From contig JAGAAL010000040.1 in the NCBI GenBank assembly GCA_017615245.1, positions 43,012 through 107,011 on the forward strand: a DNA stretch of 64,000 bases. The letters run 5' to 3'. The notes under the pieces were generated by a model. It was given only the letters and a program-made list of their open reading frames with translations, searched no databases and was not told the DNA's origin. This DNA is from Bacteroidaceae bacterium. Lineage in GTDB: Bacteria; Bacteroidota; Bacteroidia; Bacteroidales; Bacteroidaceae. Shown here piece after piece: positions 15,206 to 23,725 of the stretch (positions are counted from its first letter, which is position 1; each line of letters opens with the position of its first letter). The translations under genes were made by a program, and so were the position numbers.

Positions 15206-17017
15206 ATGAAATTTAGACTATCATTTATGATTGCCATGATGCTGGCAGTAGTTGTCAACAGTATGGCACAAGACAAGAATCCTGGGAAGGAACCATTCAA
15301 GTCAAACTTACCTATCATTATCCTTGAAGTAGACGGCCAAATCAACGCACGCGAAAAGATTGCTGCACAGATGAAGGTCGTCTATAAAGAAGGACAGAAA
15401 CAGTATTCGTCCGACTCCAAGCAATATAGCTACGATGGTCCTATCCGCATCAAGTTGAGAGGTAACAGTTCCTTGGGATACAGTCAGAAAAAATTCACGT
15501 TAGAAACACGTGATGCAGAGGACAAGGAACTCGACGTGCCGCTGTTGGGTATGCCGGCAGAGCACGATTGGGTGTTGCTGTCACCCTACGCTGATGTGTC
15601 GATGATGAGAGATGCACTGGCATTCCGCCTATGGACCGACATGGGATATTGGGCACCGAGAATCCGTATGTGTGAGGTGGTGTATAACGGTGAATATGCG
15701 GGTATCTATGGACTTGCGGAATCCATTAAGCCAGGCAAGGACCGTGTCGATATAGCCAAACTGAAGAAGACAGACGTGAGCGGGCGTGAGTTGACAGGAG
15801 GCTACCTGCTACGTATTGATACTTATGACGAAAAAGATGCTACGTTCAACTCTGACGTACCCGGCATCGGTGCAGGTGGGTTCACAAATCAAATTACTTG
15901 GACTTGCCGCTATCCAAAGAAGAAAACCCTGCAACCCGAGCAGTTTGATTACATCAAGGGCTTCATCAGCGATATGGAGCATTGTTTCAATTCCGACAAC
16001 TATACAGACCCGACAGAAGGATATGCGAAATACATCAATGTCAATTCGTTCGTCGATTATTTCATCCATACGGAGTTAAGTTTGAACCCCGATGGATACA
16101 AACGTAGTGCTTACTTTTATAAGACCAAGCAGAACGAGGACGGAACAGGCGGTAAGCTGCATGCGGGACCTACGTGGGACTATAATCTGGCTTACGGAAT
16201 GTGTAGCTTCTGCAATGCCGACGACATCAATGCATGGGTATTTGAGGGTTGTAACACAAATCCCACGCCACAGATATGGAAGAAACTATATCTTGACCCT
16301 GTATTCCTGAAGAAGGTGAAGGCACGCTATGCCGAACTGAGAAAGGCGACGTTAAGCGAGAAACATATTTTTGGTATCATTGACGAATATGTCAACCAAC
16401 TTTCAAAGGCACAGAGGCGTCATTTCGACCGCTATCCTGAGCTTTTGGGCAACGAAACCAAGCGCAATGAGCCTGGAACAGGTATGTTCGGCAACTTTGG
16501 AGGCTTCGGTGGGGGAATGCCCGATATGAGCGACATGCCGAATTTCGGTGGAGGCTTCCCTGGTATGCCTGAAGGCGGGTTCCCAGGTTTCGGGGGCGGT
16601 GGTTTCCCAGCCATGCCCGATAGCATCAGTTTCGGAGGTTTCCCAGGGTTTGATAGGTTCCAAGGTTTCGGGGGCTTTGGTGGTGGCTTCCCGGGCTTCG
16701 GAGGAGGAATGCCAAATATGGGCAATATGCCAAACTTTGGCGGAGGCTTCCCTGGTATGCCTGAGGGTGGTTTCCCAGGCTTTGGCGGAGGCGGTTTTCC
16801 AGCAATGCCAGAAGGAGGTTTCCCAGCAATGGGTGGAGGTTTTGGAGGTTTCCCAGGTATGGGTGAAATGGGAGGAATGGGCGATATGGGTGGTATGATG
16901 CTGTCGATGTTCCGCTCTTACTCTGTAAAGAGTTACGATGACGAAATCAAGATGCTGAAGGAATGGCTTTCTGAACGCTTGAAAGTGCTCGATGAGAAGT
17001 TGGATTACCGTTCTTAA
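15206..17017 (+). CDS. Secreted CotH-like protein kinase with Gly/Phe/Met/Pro-rich tail
   Basis: A 603-residue protein with signal peptide (about 1-22). Residues about 35-425 match the CotH fold: KLRGNSSLGYSQKKFTLE, HDWVLLSPYADVSMMRD, YAGIYGLAESIKPGKDRV, and GPTWDYNLAYG, where the aspartate probably binds metal. CotH proteins phosphorylate secreted or spore-coat proteins using ATP. From about 430 to 565 comes a low-complexity segment of FGGGFPGMPEGGFPGFGGGG-type repeats, then a short charged helical end. The tail is unusual for CotH and could be a self-assembling or cell-surface region. Substrate unknown. It precedes the FKBP cluster but has its own gap. Confidence 0.85.
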   Translation: MKFRLSFMIAMMLAVVVNSMAQDKNPGKEPFKSNLPIIILEVDGQINAREKIAAQMKVVYKEGQKQYSSDSKQYSYDGPIRIKLRGNSSLGYSQKKFTLETRDAEDKELDVPLLGMPAEHDWVLLSPYADVSMMRDALAFRLWTDMGYWAPRIRMCEVVYNGEYAGIYGLAESIKPGKDRVDIAKLKKTDVSGRELTGGYLLRIDTYDEKDATFNSDVPGIGAGGFTNQITWTCRYPKKKTLQPEQFDYIKGFISDMEHCFNSDNYTDPTEGYAKYINVNSFVDYFIHTELSLNPDGYKRSAYFYKTKQNEDGTGGKLHAGPTWDYNLAYGMCSFCNADDINAWVFEGCNTNPTPQIWKKLYLDPVFLKKVKARYAELRKATLSEKHIFGIIDEYVNQLSKAQRRHFDRYPELLGNETKRNEPGTGMFGNFGGFGGGMPDMSDMPNFGGGFPGMPEGGFPGFGGGGFPAMPDSISFGGFPGFDRFQGFGGFGGGFPGFGGGMPNMGNMPNFGGGFPGMPEGGFPGFGGGGFPAMPEGGFPAMGGGFGGFPGMGEMGGMGDMGGMMLSMFRSYSVKSYDDEIKMLKEWLSERLKVLDEKLDYRS

Positions 17018-17090
17018 GCGAAAATAAGAAAAAAATGAATGATTTCTGCATTTTTTCATAACTCATAACTCTTAATTCTTAACTTTTTTG

Positions 17091-17098
17091 TACCTTTG
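17091..17098 (+). promoter_or_regulatory. -7 element of the FKBP cluster
   Basis: TACCTTTG is a perfect TAnnTTTG match. It overlaps the TTG at 17096 that would otherwise extend the first FKBP frame, so translation must begin downstream. The upstream 50 bases hold TAACTC/TAATTC repeats. Confidence 0.65.
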
Positions 17099-17125
17099 CA
17101 TCGCATTATGCAGATAAAAGAAAAT

Positions 17126-17734
17126 ATGGACAAACTTAGTTATGCACTTGGACTTGGAATCGGTCATCAGCTGAAGCAGATGGGACTGAAGGGTCAACTG
17201 AAGATTGAGGACTTTGCCCTCTCTATTACTGATGTGCTCAACGACAACCAACTCCAGATGACAAATGCAGAAGCACAAGTGCTGGTCAACTCGTTCTTCC
17301 AGGAACAGGAAAAGAAGATGCAAGCACAGCGTGCTCAAGCTGGCAAGGCCGAATTGGAACGCGGCCGTGTGTTCCTTGAGAACAACGGTAAGCGTGCCGA
17401 AGTGACCATCACCAAGAGCGGCCTGCAATACGAAGTACTGACTGAAGGCTCTGGTAAGCATCCAAAAGCTACTGACAAGGTACGCTGCCACTACGAAGGA
17501 CGTCTCATTGACGATACCGTGTTTGATAGTTCCTACCGTCGCAACGAACCCGCAGTATTCGGTCTCAATCAGGTAATAGCCGGATGGACTGAAGGATTGC
17601 AGCTCATGAGCGAAGGTGCCAAGTACCGTTTCTACATCCCTTACCTCCTCGGCTATGGCGAGAGCGGTGCAGGCGAAATGATACCACCCTACGCTACACT
17701 GGTGTTCGATGTCGAATTGTTGGAAGTAATTTAA
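17126..17734 (+). CDS. FKBP-type peptidyl-prolyl isomerase, no signal peptide
   Basis: A protein of about 202 residues starting MDKLSYALGLGIGHQLKQMG, the normal N-terminal dimerisation region of Mip/FKBP-like isomerases. The catalytic FKBP domain is C-terminal (about 93-201; VRCHYEGRLIDDTVFDSS, VIAGWTEGLQLM, IPYLLGYGESG). No signal peptide is seen, suggesting a cytoplasmic location, unlike the two next genes. I chose ATG 17126 because the longer frame begins within the -7 box; ATG 17108 is a possible alternative. Confidence 0.9.
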   Translation: MDKLSYALGLGIGHQLKQMGLKGQLKIEDFALSITDVLNDNQLQMTNAEAQVLVNSFFQEQEKKMQAQRAQAGKAELERGRVFLENNGKRAEVTITKSGLQYEVLTEGSGKHPKATDKVRCHYEGRLIDDTVFDSSYRRNEPAVFGLNQVIAGWTEGLQLMSEGAKYRFYIPYLLGYGESGAGEMIPPYATLVFDVELLEVI

Positions 17735-17770
17735 ATTAGGAAATAGATATTTACACAAAACTTTAAAGAA

Positions 17771-18634
17771 ATGAAAAAACTTATTTTCGCAGCAGCTGCT
17801 ATTGCTGCAATCATGTTCACATCATGTGACAACACAAGTGTTAAAGCTGATTTGAAGGACAACGTAGACTCACTCACAAACTTTCTCGGCATTGCCCAGT
17901 CTGATGGTTTGAAGAACTACATGAAGATGCAACTTCAGGTTGACTCTATGTACACCAACGACTTCATCAAGGGTATGATCGAAGGTGCCACCGCTAAGGA
18001 AGATCCTCAGCAGGAAGCTTATATGAAGGGTCTGACCGTAGGTAAGCAAGTAAAGGATATGGCAGAAAACCTCAGCAGCGAAGTATATGCTGACGACTCA
18101 ACAAAGAAGGTACCTGTTAAGAACCTCCTCGCTGGTATCATCGCTGGTCTGAAGGGTGAAGCTACCATGACTCCAGATAGCGCTTACGGCGAATTCGAGA
18201 AGAGACTCAAGCCTCTCCAGACTGCTGCTCTCGAGCGCAAATATGCTACAGAGAAGGCTGCTAACGAGAAGTTCTTGGCTGACAACGCTAAGAAAGAAGG
18301 CGTCACAGTTCTTCCTTCAGGTGTTCAGTACAAGGTACTCAAGGAAGGTACCGGTGCACTTCCTACCGACACATCTACAGTAAAGTGTCTCTATGAAGGT
18401 CGTCTCATCGACGGAACTGTATTCGACAGCAACACAGAAGAAGGCCGCGAGCCATTCGAGGTAAACCTTGGTATGCCACGTGTTATTCCAGGATGGGTTG
18501 AGGCTCTCAAGCAGATGCCTGCAGGCAGCAAGTGGGAAGTATATATTCCACAAGAACTGGCTTACGGACAGCAGGATATGGGTCAGATCAAGCCTTTCTC
18601 TACATTGATCTTCACTATCGAAGTATTGAAATAA
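17771..18634 (+). CDS. FKBP-type peptidyl-prolyl isomerase lipoprotein
   Basis: A 287-residue protein with a lipoprotein signal peptide ending FTSC (cysteine 19). A helical dimerisation region (about 25-150) precedes the FKBP domain (about 175-286; VKCLYEGRLIDGTVFDSN, VIPGWVEALKQMPAGSKWEVYIP). It probably helps fold envelope proteins from a membrane-anchored position. Codon use is strongly biased, like a highly expressed gene. It lies 36 bases after the first FKBP and 1 base before the third. Confidence 0.93.
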   Translation: MKKLIFAAAAIAAIMFTSCDNTSVKADLKDNVDSLTNFLGIAQSDGLKNYMKMQLQVDSMYTNDFIKGMIEGATAKEDPQQEAYMKGLTVGKQVKDMAENLSSEVYADDSTKKVPVKNLLAGIIAGLKGEATMTPDSAYGEFEKRLKPLQTAALERKYATEKAANEKFLADNAKKEGVTVLPSGVQYKVLKEGTGALPTDTSTVKCLYEGRLIDGTVFDSNTEEGREPFEVNLGMPRVIPGWVEALKQMPAGSKWEVYIPQELAYGQQDMGQIKPFSTLIFTIEVLK

Positions 18635-18635
18635 C

Positions 18636-19643
18636 ATGAATAAACTGATTACAGTGGTTTGTGCAGTTATGGCAAGTTTGTCCTTAACTGCACAAACTGT
18701 AAAAAGCCCCCTCTCAGCAAAAGAACTGAAGGCACAACAGGCAAAGGAACTCCAGGCCTTCAAAGAGAAGCAAAAGGCAGAATTGGCCGATTTCATCGCG
18801 AAACAGCAACATCCCGAACTGGCAAAGTTCAAGTACGTGAAACCCCAGCTGAACGATGCTGCAGACACTTTGGCCTACATCTTTGGTGCCTTCCAGTCCA
18901 ACGGACTGAAACGTCACCTCCAAGACCAGATGAAGGTCGATACCACCAGCACAGAACAGATGGAGGCATTCTATCGTGGTATCCTCTCTAAGGTCGATGT
19001 GGACCGTGAGGACAAAATTGTGCACGCACAGCAGGCAGGTTATCAGATTGGTCAGCAGATTGAATCTTTGACAAACAGTATCTCAAAAGACTACTATGCA
19101 GCCGACCCTGACAAGACCATATCGTCAGCAGTCATAGGCAAATCCATCATCGGTGCCCTCATGGGTGAGAACGAATATGCTCCTGCCGATGCCCGTACAT
19201 TGTTCGAAGCTCAGATGGAGGCACGTCAGAAAGAGAATACAGAGCGCCTTTATGGTGCCAACCGTAAGGCAGGCGAAGAGTTCCTGGCAGCCAATGCCAA
19301 GAAAGAAGGAGTCGTTGTGCTCCCATCAGGTCTGCAGTACAAGGTGCTGACACAAGGTGATGGTCCGATTCCGAAACTGACCAATACCGTAAAGGTGAAC
19401 TATGAAGGCCACCTCATCGATGGTACTACATTTGACAGTTCTTATAAGCGCAACGAACCGACATCCTTCGGTGTACGTCAGGTTATCAAAGGTTGGAGTG
19501 AAGCCCTCTGCCTCATGCCTGTAGGCAGCAAGTGGGAGCTCTATATCCCACAGGAATTGGCATACGGAGATCGTGACCAAGGTCAGATCAAACCATTCTC
19601 GGCTCTCATCTTCACCGTAGAACTTCTCAGCATCGAGAAATAA
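18636..19643 (+). CDS. FKBP-type peptidyl-prolyl isomerase, secreted
   Basis: A 335-residue protein with a cleavable-looking signal peptide (about 1-20, ending SLTAQ). A Lys/Glu/Ala/Gln-rich helical segment (about 25-60) is followed by the FKBP N-terminal helices and the catalytic domain (about 220-333; VKVNYEGHLIDGTTFDSS, VIKGWSEALCLMPVGSKWELYIP). It shares most of its length with the preceding lipoprotein, so the pair looks like a tandem duplication with different anchoring. The start follows the previous stop by one base. Confidence 0.93.
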   Translation: MNKLITVVCAVMASLSLTAQTVKSPLSAKELKAQQAKELQAFKEKQKAELADFIAKQQHPELAKFKYVKPQLNDAADTLAYIFGAFQSNGLKRHLQDQMKVDTTSTEQMEAFYRGILSKVDVDREDKIVHAQQAGYQIGQQIESLTNSISKDYYAADPDKTISSAVIGKSIIGALMGENEYAPADARTLFEAQMEARQKENTERLYGANRKAGEEFLAANAKKEGVVVLPSGLQYKVLTQGDGPIPKLTNTVKVNYEGHLIDGTTFDSSYKRNEPTSFGVRQVIKGWSEALCLMPVGSKWELYIPQELAYGDRDQGQIKPFSALIFTVELLSIEK

Positions 19644-19659
19644 CTTTTTTCTTAAATTG

Positions 19660-19691
19660 TTTGGTAGTTTCGCAGAAAGTCCTTATCTTTG
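19660..19691 (+). promoter_or_regulatory. Promoter of the DUF4835/PorD-like gene
   Basis: TTTG at 19660-19663, 20 bases, then TATCTTTG at 19684-19691: canonical Bacteroidota -33/-7 arrangement, 46 bases before the ATG. Confidence 0.8.
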
Positions 19692-19737
19692 CAGCGAAAT
19701 ATCAAGGATAAGAAATTAAAGGAGTTAAAGAATATTT

Positions 19738-20637
19738 ATGCGGTTATTTGCAATTGCTATCATCTCGTTCCTTCTGGGCCTGCCCTTGCAGGCTCAGGAG
19801 TTGAGCTGTACAGTTCGCGTGAACCACTCGCAGATACAGGGTACCAATAACGGTGTATTCGATGCGCTCGAGAAAGCCATCGCTGACTTTATGAACAACC
19901 AGACATGGACCGACCTACAGTATAGCAAAGAGGAACGTATCAACTGCACGCTCACGTTCACCATCAAGCAGTATAAGGCCGACGAGAACCGCTTCACTGG
20001 CGAATTGCTGTTTCAGGTCAGCCGTCCTGTGTTCAACTCCACCTACAACTCCACCATTTTCTCGCGCAACGACACGGAAATCAGTTTCACTTACGCAGAA
20101 GGCAACCCGTTGGAGTATAACGAAAACTACATCGACGACAACCTTACAGCCATTCTGGCCTACTATGCCTATCTGTTCATCGGCATGGACCTCGATACTT
20201 TCTCACCTAAGGGCGGCACTGAGGTATTACATCGTGTAGAGCGTATCGTGAGCGATGCACAGAACTTCTCAGAACCAGGCTGGAAAGCTTTCGGCAATAC
20301 CAAGAACCGCCATGCCATCATCAACGACTATATGGAAAGTTCGATGGAGCCATTCCGTCAGTTGATGTATAAGTACCATCGTCAGGGTCTCGATGAGATG
20401 GCCACCAATGTAGATCGTGGACGTACCGCCATCACCGAGTCTATCGAAATGCTTAAGGAAGCCTACGATAACCGTCCCCTCAGCATGTTGCCACAGATTT
20501 TCACTGACTTTAAGCGCGATGAGTTGGTCAACATCTACCGAGGACACGGTAATTCAAAAGAGAAGGACTCCGTTTATGAAATCCTTCTCAAGATTAATGC
20601 CACCCAAAATAATGAGTGGAAAAAGATACAGAAATAA
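19738..20637 (+). CDS. DUF4835 family protein (PorD-like)
   Basis: A 299-residue secreted protein: signal peptide (about 1-19, ending LQAQ), then ELSCTVRVNHSQIQGTNN and a mixed alpha/beta body. The family is conserved in Bacteroidota and, from memory, is annotated as type IX secretion protein PorD in some members. T9SS core genes lie about 35 kb away in this same window, so a role in that system is reasonable but is inference. It has its own promoter; no partner gene is adjacent. Confidence 0.75.
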   Translation: MRLFAIAIISFLLGLPLQAQELSCTVRVNHSQIQGTNNGVFDALEKAIADFMNNQTWTDLQYSKEERINCTLTFTIKQYKADENRFTGELLFQVSRPVFNSTYNSTIFSRNDTEISFTYAEGNPLEYNENYIDDNLTAILAYYAYLFIGMDLDTFSPKGGTEVLHRVERIVSDAQNFSEPGWKAFGNTKNRHAIINDYMESSMEPFRQLMYKYHRQGLDEMATNVDRGRTAITESIEMLKEAYDNRPLSMLPQIFTDFKRDELVNIYRGHGNSKEKDSVYEILLKINATQNNEWKKIQK

Positions 20638-20654
20638 TTCTGTTTTTTTTCAAT

Positions 20655-20710
20655 GAACATATGTTCGTGAGCTGATGAACATATGTTCGTTGGCTCATGA
20701 ACCTATGTTC
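20655..20710. repeat. Three palindromes repeated at an exact 22-bp period
   Basis: GAACATATGTTC at 20655-20666 and 20677-20688 are perfect palindromes; GAACCTATGTTC at 20699-20710 has one change. Each is preceded by a TGAT/TCAT-type spacer. The array fills the gap between two convergent genes and ends at the stop codon of the alpha/beta hydrolase gene. Confidence 0.8.
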
Positions 20711-21630
20711 TACTTCACTTTAGCATTCTTCTCAATCGTCCAGTTTTCACGTTTCAGGATAGCTGGACTGTCACCTACGAACATCTTTGATGCCTCTTTG
20801 TCACCCTTGAGTTGCCAGTCGAGCCATGCACGTGCTACGATAGCAAACTCACCACCGTGTGGCTGGCTGTAAGTACCTCCGTGACCTACAGGCAGGTTGA
20901 CTGCGATAGCAGGCTGCTTTTCGATTCGCTTGAAGTCGTCCATACCATTAGCGTATGCAATATCCGACTCACCGCCAAGGATGTAGATGATTGGGCAGTG
21001 AATGTCCTGCAGCTTCTCCTTTGGTACACTTGGCATACCGCCCATCATTGAACCGCCTCCAGAGTTGAGCAGACCGCTGTTGCAAATCATGATGGAAGTG
21101 ACGCGCTGGTCAAAACAGTTGACGAGTGCTTGCAAACCACCGCACGACATACCGGAAACGCAGATGTTCTTCGTATCGATCTTCTGATAGAATGGGCTGT
21201 TCTTATCAGCATTCTGAGCGAAGGCCCAGTCCATTGATTCCACCTGCTGTTCTGCACGCGACTGGCTGCCGCCACCCATGCCGCCCATACCTCCCATACC
21301 GCGAGGAGCGCCTTCTTTAGGCATGGTACCTGTTGCAAGGACAAGATAGCCGTATGATGCGATGTCATTGAGGAATTTCTCGTGGCCACGTGGTGAGTTG
21401 GCACACCCTCCGTTACCCCAGACCAATACAGGCAGGGCCTTCTTAGCGCTAAATACCGACAAATCCTTTGGAGCGAACACAGTATGCTCCTTGAATCCTT
21501 CAACTTCATACATCACTGCTTTGTAAGGGCCTGTTCCACCCTCTTCCAGTGTAGTTGCATCCGTTTGAGCAAACGTACTTACACTCGCCATGAATGCAAG
21601 CATCAATGTCATAAATAATTTGGTTTTCAT
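20710..21630 (-). CDS. Secreted alpha/beta hydrolase
   Basis: A 306-residue protein with a signal peptide (about 1-22, ending STFAQ). The alpha/beta-hydrolase nucleophile elbow is GMSCGG (serine near residue 168), with a probable catalytic aspartate in ESDIAY and histidine in GHGGTYSQPHGG. The fold resembles dienelactone/acetyl-xylan-type esterases. A GMGGMGGMGGGSQ run near residues 111-124 is a low-complexity insertion. Substrate unknown. A -7 box (minus strand TAAATTTG, 21675-21668) precedes it. Confidence 0.85.
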   Translation of the reverse strand: MKTKLFMTLMLAFMASVSTFAQTDATTLEEGGTGPYKAVMYEVEGFKEHTVFAPKDLSVFSAKKALPVLVWGNGGCANSPRGHEKFLNDIASYGYLVLATGTMPKEGAPRGMGGMGGMGGGSQSRAEQQVESMDWAFAQNADKNSPFYQKIDTKNICVSGMSCGGLQALVNCFDQRVTSIMICNSGLLNSGGGSMMGGMPSVPKEKLQDIHCPIIYILGGESDIAYANGMDDFKRIEKQPAIAVNLPVGHGGTYSQPHGGEFAIVARAWLDWQLKGDKEASKMFVGDSPAILKRENWTIEKNAKVK

Positions 21631-21667
21631 TAGGCAATTGTTTTAAGTATTAATAATAAACAATGTG

Positions 21668-21675
21668 CAAATTTA
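21668..21675 (-). promoter_or_regulatory. -7 element of the alpha/beta hydrolase gene
   Basis: Minus strand TAAATTTG, a TAnnTTTG match about 38 bases before the start codon. Confidence 0.5.
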
Positions 21676-21687
21676 CAAAAAAGTTTA

Positions 21688-21767
21688 GAATTAAGAGTTA
21701 AGAGTTAAGAAAAAATGAAAAACTAAAAAATAAAAACTAAAAACTAAAAACTTTTTTGCTAACTTTG
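21688..21767 (+). promoter_or_regulatory. ctpA-type protease promoter with tandem repeats upstream
   Basis: TAACTTTG at 21760-21767 is a -7 match. Upstream are GAATTAAGAGTTAAGAGTTAAG and AAAAACT x3 (7-bp period) covering the -33 position, which has no TTTG at the usual spacing. Confidence 0.6.
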
Positions 21768-21801
21768 CAACATATTTAGATGCTTTGAATAAAAGAAGAA
21801 G

Positions 21802-23484
21802 ATGAAACGACTTACATTTTTACTTTTTTACATTTTTACATGGTGCCTTGCACTCCATGCACAGGATGACCGCACGTTCAGTGTGTTAAAGAATCTGGAT
21901 GTGTTCCATAATATCTATCGCAATCTCGATGCTTTTTATGTCGACACGCTCGATGCCGACAAGGTAATCAAAGTGGGTATCGATGCGATGCTTCATTCGC
22001 TCGACCCCTATACCGAATACTATCCAGAGGAGGATCAGAGCGAACTGAAGATGCTGACACAAGCCAAGTATGGCGGTATCGGTAGCGTTATCCGCATGAT
22101 GAAGGATTCGACCGTCATTATTGCCGAACCCTATGAGGGGATGCCGGCAGCGGAAGTAGGACTTCAAGTGGGAGATGTGTTGCTGAAGGTCGATGACAAA
22201 GACCTGAAAGGAATGGGCACGCCAGAGGTGAGTAACCTGCTGCGTGGCGAACCAGGCACGACATTCGTACTGAAGTTTCAGCGCCCCAACGAATCGAAGC
22301 CCCGTGAGGTAAAGATCACACGTCAGAACATCAAACTCTCACCCATCCCCTACTACGGCCTTCTCAACTCTCAACTTTCAACTACTCTAAACTCTCAACC
22401 CTCAACTCTCAACTCAAATATCGGTTATATCAATCTCAGTCAGTTCACCAACGACTGCTATAGTGATGTACGAAAGGCCATCATTTCCCTCAAGTCACAA
22501 GGAGCAAAAAGTCTCATTTTCGACCTACGAGGCAACCCAGGGGGTGCACTTGATCAGGCAGTACGTATCGTGAATCTTTTTGTCCCCAAGGATATTACCA
22601 TTGTGGAAACGAAAGGTAAGGTACAGGGCGGCAATCAGACGTATAAGACGATGGACCAGCCATTAGATGAGGAGATTCCTATCGTAGTGATGGTGAACAA
22701 TAATTCGGCTTCTGCTTCAGAGATTGTAGCAGGTAGCCTACAGGATCTCGATAGAGCCGTGATTTTAGGCTCTCGCACGTACGGGAAGGGCTTAGTGCAG
22801 TCCATCCGTGAGTTACCCTATAACGGCAATTTAAAGCTCACCACAGCGAAATATTACATTCCCAGTGGCCGATGCATCCAGGAAATCGATTATAAGCAGA
22901 AACGTGAGCGTTCGAACCAGAAAGACGCAACCGCTGATAGTACGGTCTATAGAACCCGCAACGGACGTCCCGTGTTGAGCGGTAAGGGCATCAAACCCGA
23001 TGTAGAGGTTGAGCACGACACGCTCCAGAATATTGTGTACTACCTGTCGAACGAAGATGTACTTATCAATTATGGTACGAAATACTGCCAGACCCACCCT
23101 GCACCCAAGTCAGTAGCTGATTTCAAGCTCACAGATGCAGACTTTGAGGACTTCAAGAAGATGGTGATAGAGAGCGACTTCAAGTACGACCGCCTGAGTG
23201 AAAAACGTTTGGAAGACCTGAAGAAAGTAGCCGAATTCGAAGGATATTACGAAGATGCAAAAGCAGAGTTCGATGCACTCGAAGCCAAACTCACACACAA
23301 CCTATCCCACGAACTCGATCATCACGCCAAGGATATCCGTTCCCTCATCTCCCTCGAGATCATCAAGCGCTACTTCTTCGAATCAGGTTCCGTGCAGGAA
23401 ATGCTTAAGGACGATACCGACCTCCCTCGTGCTATAGAGATATTATCAAATATGGAGGAATACAATAAAATACTGAATAAATAG
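21802..23484 (+). CDS. S41-family C-terminal processing peptidase (CtpA-like)
   Basis: A 560-residue periplasmic serine protease with signal peptide (about 1-20). A PDZ domain (about 80-180) contains VGLQVGDVLLKVDDKDLKGM. The catalytic domain has the serine in NNNSASASEIVAG and the lysine in YGKGLVQSI. Tail-specific proteases degrade or mature envelope proteins. Residues about 188-206 (LNSQLSTTLNSQPSTLNS) are encoded by an intergenic-type repeat inserted between the PDZ domain and the strand NIGYINLSQF. A 40-residue membrane peptide follows. Confidence 0.94.
   Translation: MKRLTFLLFYIFTWCLALHAQDDRTFSVLKNLDVFHNIYRNLDAFYVDTLDADKVIKVGIDAMLHSLDPYTEYYPEEDQSELKMLTQAKYGGIGSVIRMMKDSTVIIAEPYEGMPAAEVGLQVGDVLLKVDDKDLKGMGTPEVSNLLRGEPGTTFVLKFQRPNESKPREVKITRQNIKLSPIPYYGLLNSQLSTTLNSQPSTLNSNIGYINLSQFTNDCYSDVRKAIISLKSQGAKSLIFDLRGNPGGALDQAVRIVNLFVPKDITIVETKGKVQGGNQTYKTMDQPLDEEIPIVVMVNNNSASASEIVAGSLQDLDRAVILGSRTYGKGLVQSIRELPYNGNLKLTTAKYYIPSGRCIQEIDYKQKRERSNQKDATADSTVYRTRNGRPVLSGKGIKPDVEVEHDTLQNIVYYLSNEDVLINYGTKYCQTHPAPKSVADFKLTDADFEDFKKMVIESDFKYDRLSEKRLEDLKKVAEFEGYYEDAKAEFDALEAKLTHNLSHELDHHAKDIRSLISLEIIKRYFFESGSVQEMLKDDTDLPRAIEILSNMEEYNKILNK
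22363..22418 (+). repeat. AACTCTCAAC-type repeat inside the CtpA-like gene
   Basis: Seven or so CTCAACT/CTCTAAACT/CTCAACC units in tandem, in frame, identical in type to gaps such as 31760-31822. They add about 19 residues between two conserved segments. Confidence 0.75.
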
Positions 23485-23547
23485 ATTCACTCCCTTGTAT
23501 TACCTCCCTTAGGGGAGGAGTTAGAGGGGGCAAATATCCATAATATC

Positions 23548-23670
23548 ATGCGTAACAGTAAACTAATCAAGAACAACCGTACCTTTATGTGGGCGAACAT
23601 CATCCTCGGCATTGTTGTCATAGGTATTGTTGCCCTCTTCATGTACTTCTGCGGCTACAACATCTTTTAA
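23548..23670 (+). CDS. 40-residue single-span membrane peptide
   Basis: A short frame with an ATG at 23548 encodes a basic N-terminus (MRNSKLIKNNRTFMWAN), one hydrophobic span (about residues 15-34, IILGIVVIGIVALFMYF) and a short end GYNIF. It lies 63 bases after the protease gene, past a CCCCTT-AGGGG repeat, and immediately before a strong terminator, so it is probably the last gene of that transcript. No family is recognised; the positive-inside start and span support a real inner-membrane peptide. Confidence 0.65.
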   Translation: MRNSKLIKNNRTFMWANIILGIVVIGIVALFMYFCGYNIF

Positions 23671-23677
23671 TGGTAAT

Positions 23678-23707
23678 AAAAAAAGAGGGGCGCACCCCTC
23701 TTTTTTT
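23678..23707. terminator. Bidirectional intrinsic terminator
   Basis: A near-perfect palindrome: AAAAAAAGAGGGG, loop CGC, ACCCCTCTTTTTTT. It ends both the protease/peptide transcript and the convergent 264-residue protein gene. Confidence 0.9.
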
Positions 23708-23725
23708 ATTTGTTTAAGTCTGTCA

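Noticed and set aside
16403-17059. A 218-residue minus-strand frame rich in His/Thr
   Set aside because: It is the antisense of the Gly/Phe/Met/Pro repeats of the CotH gene.
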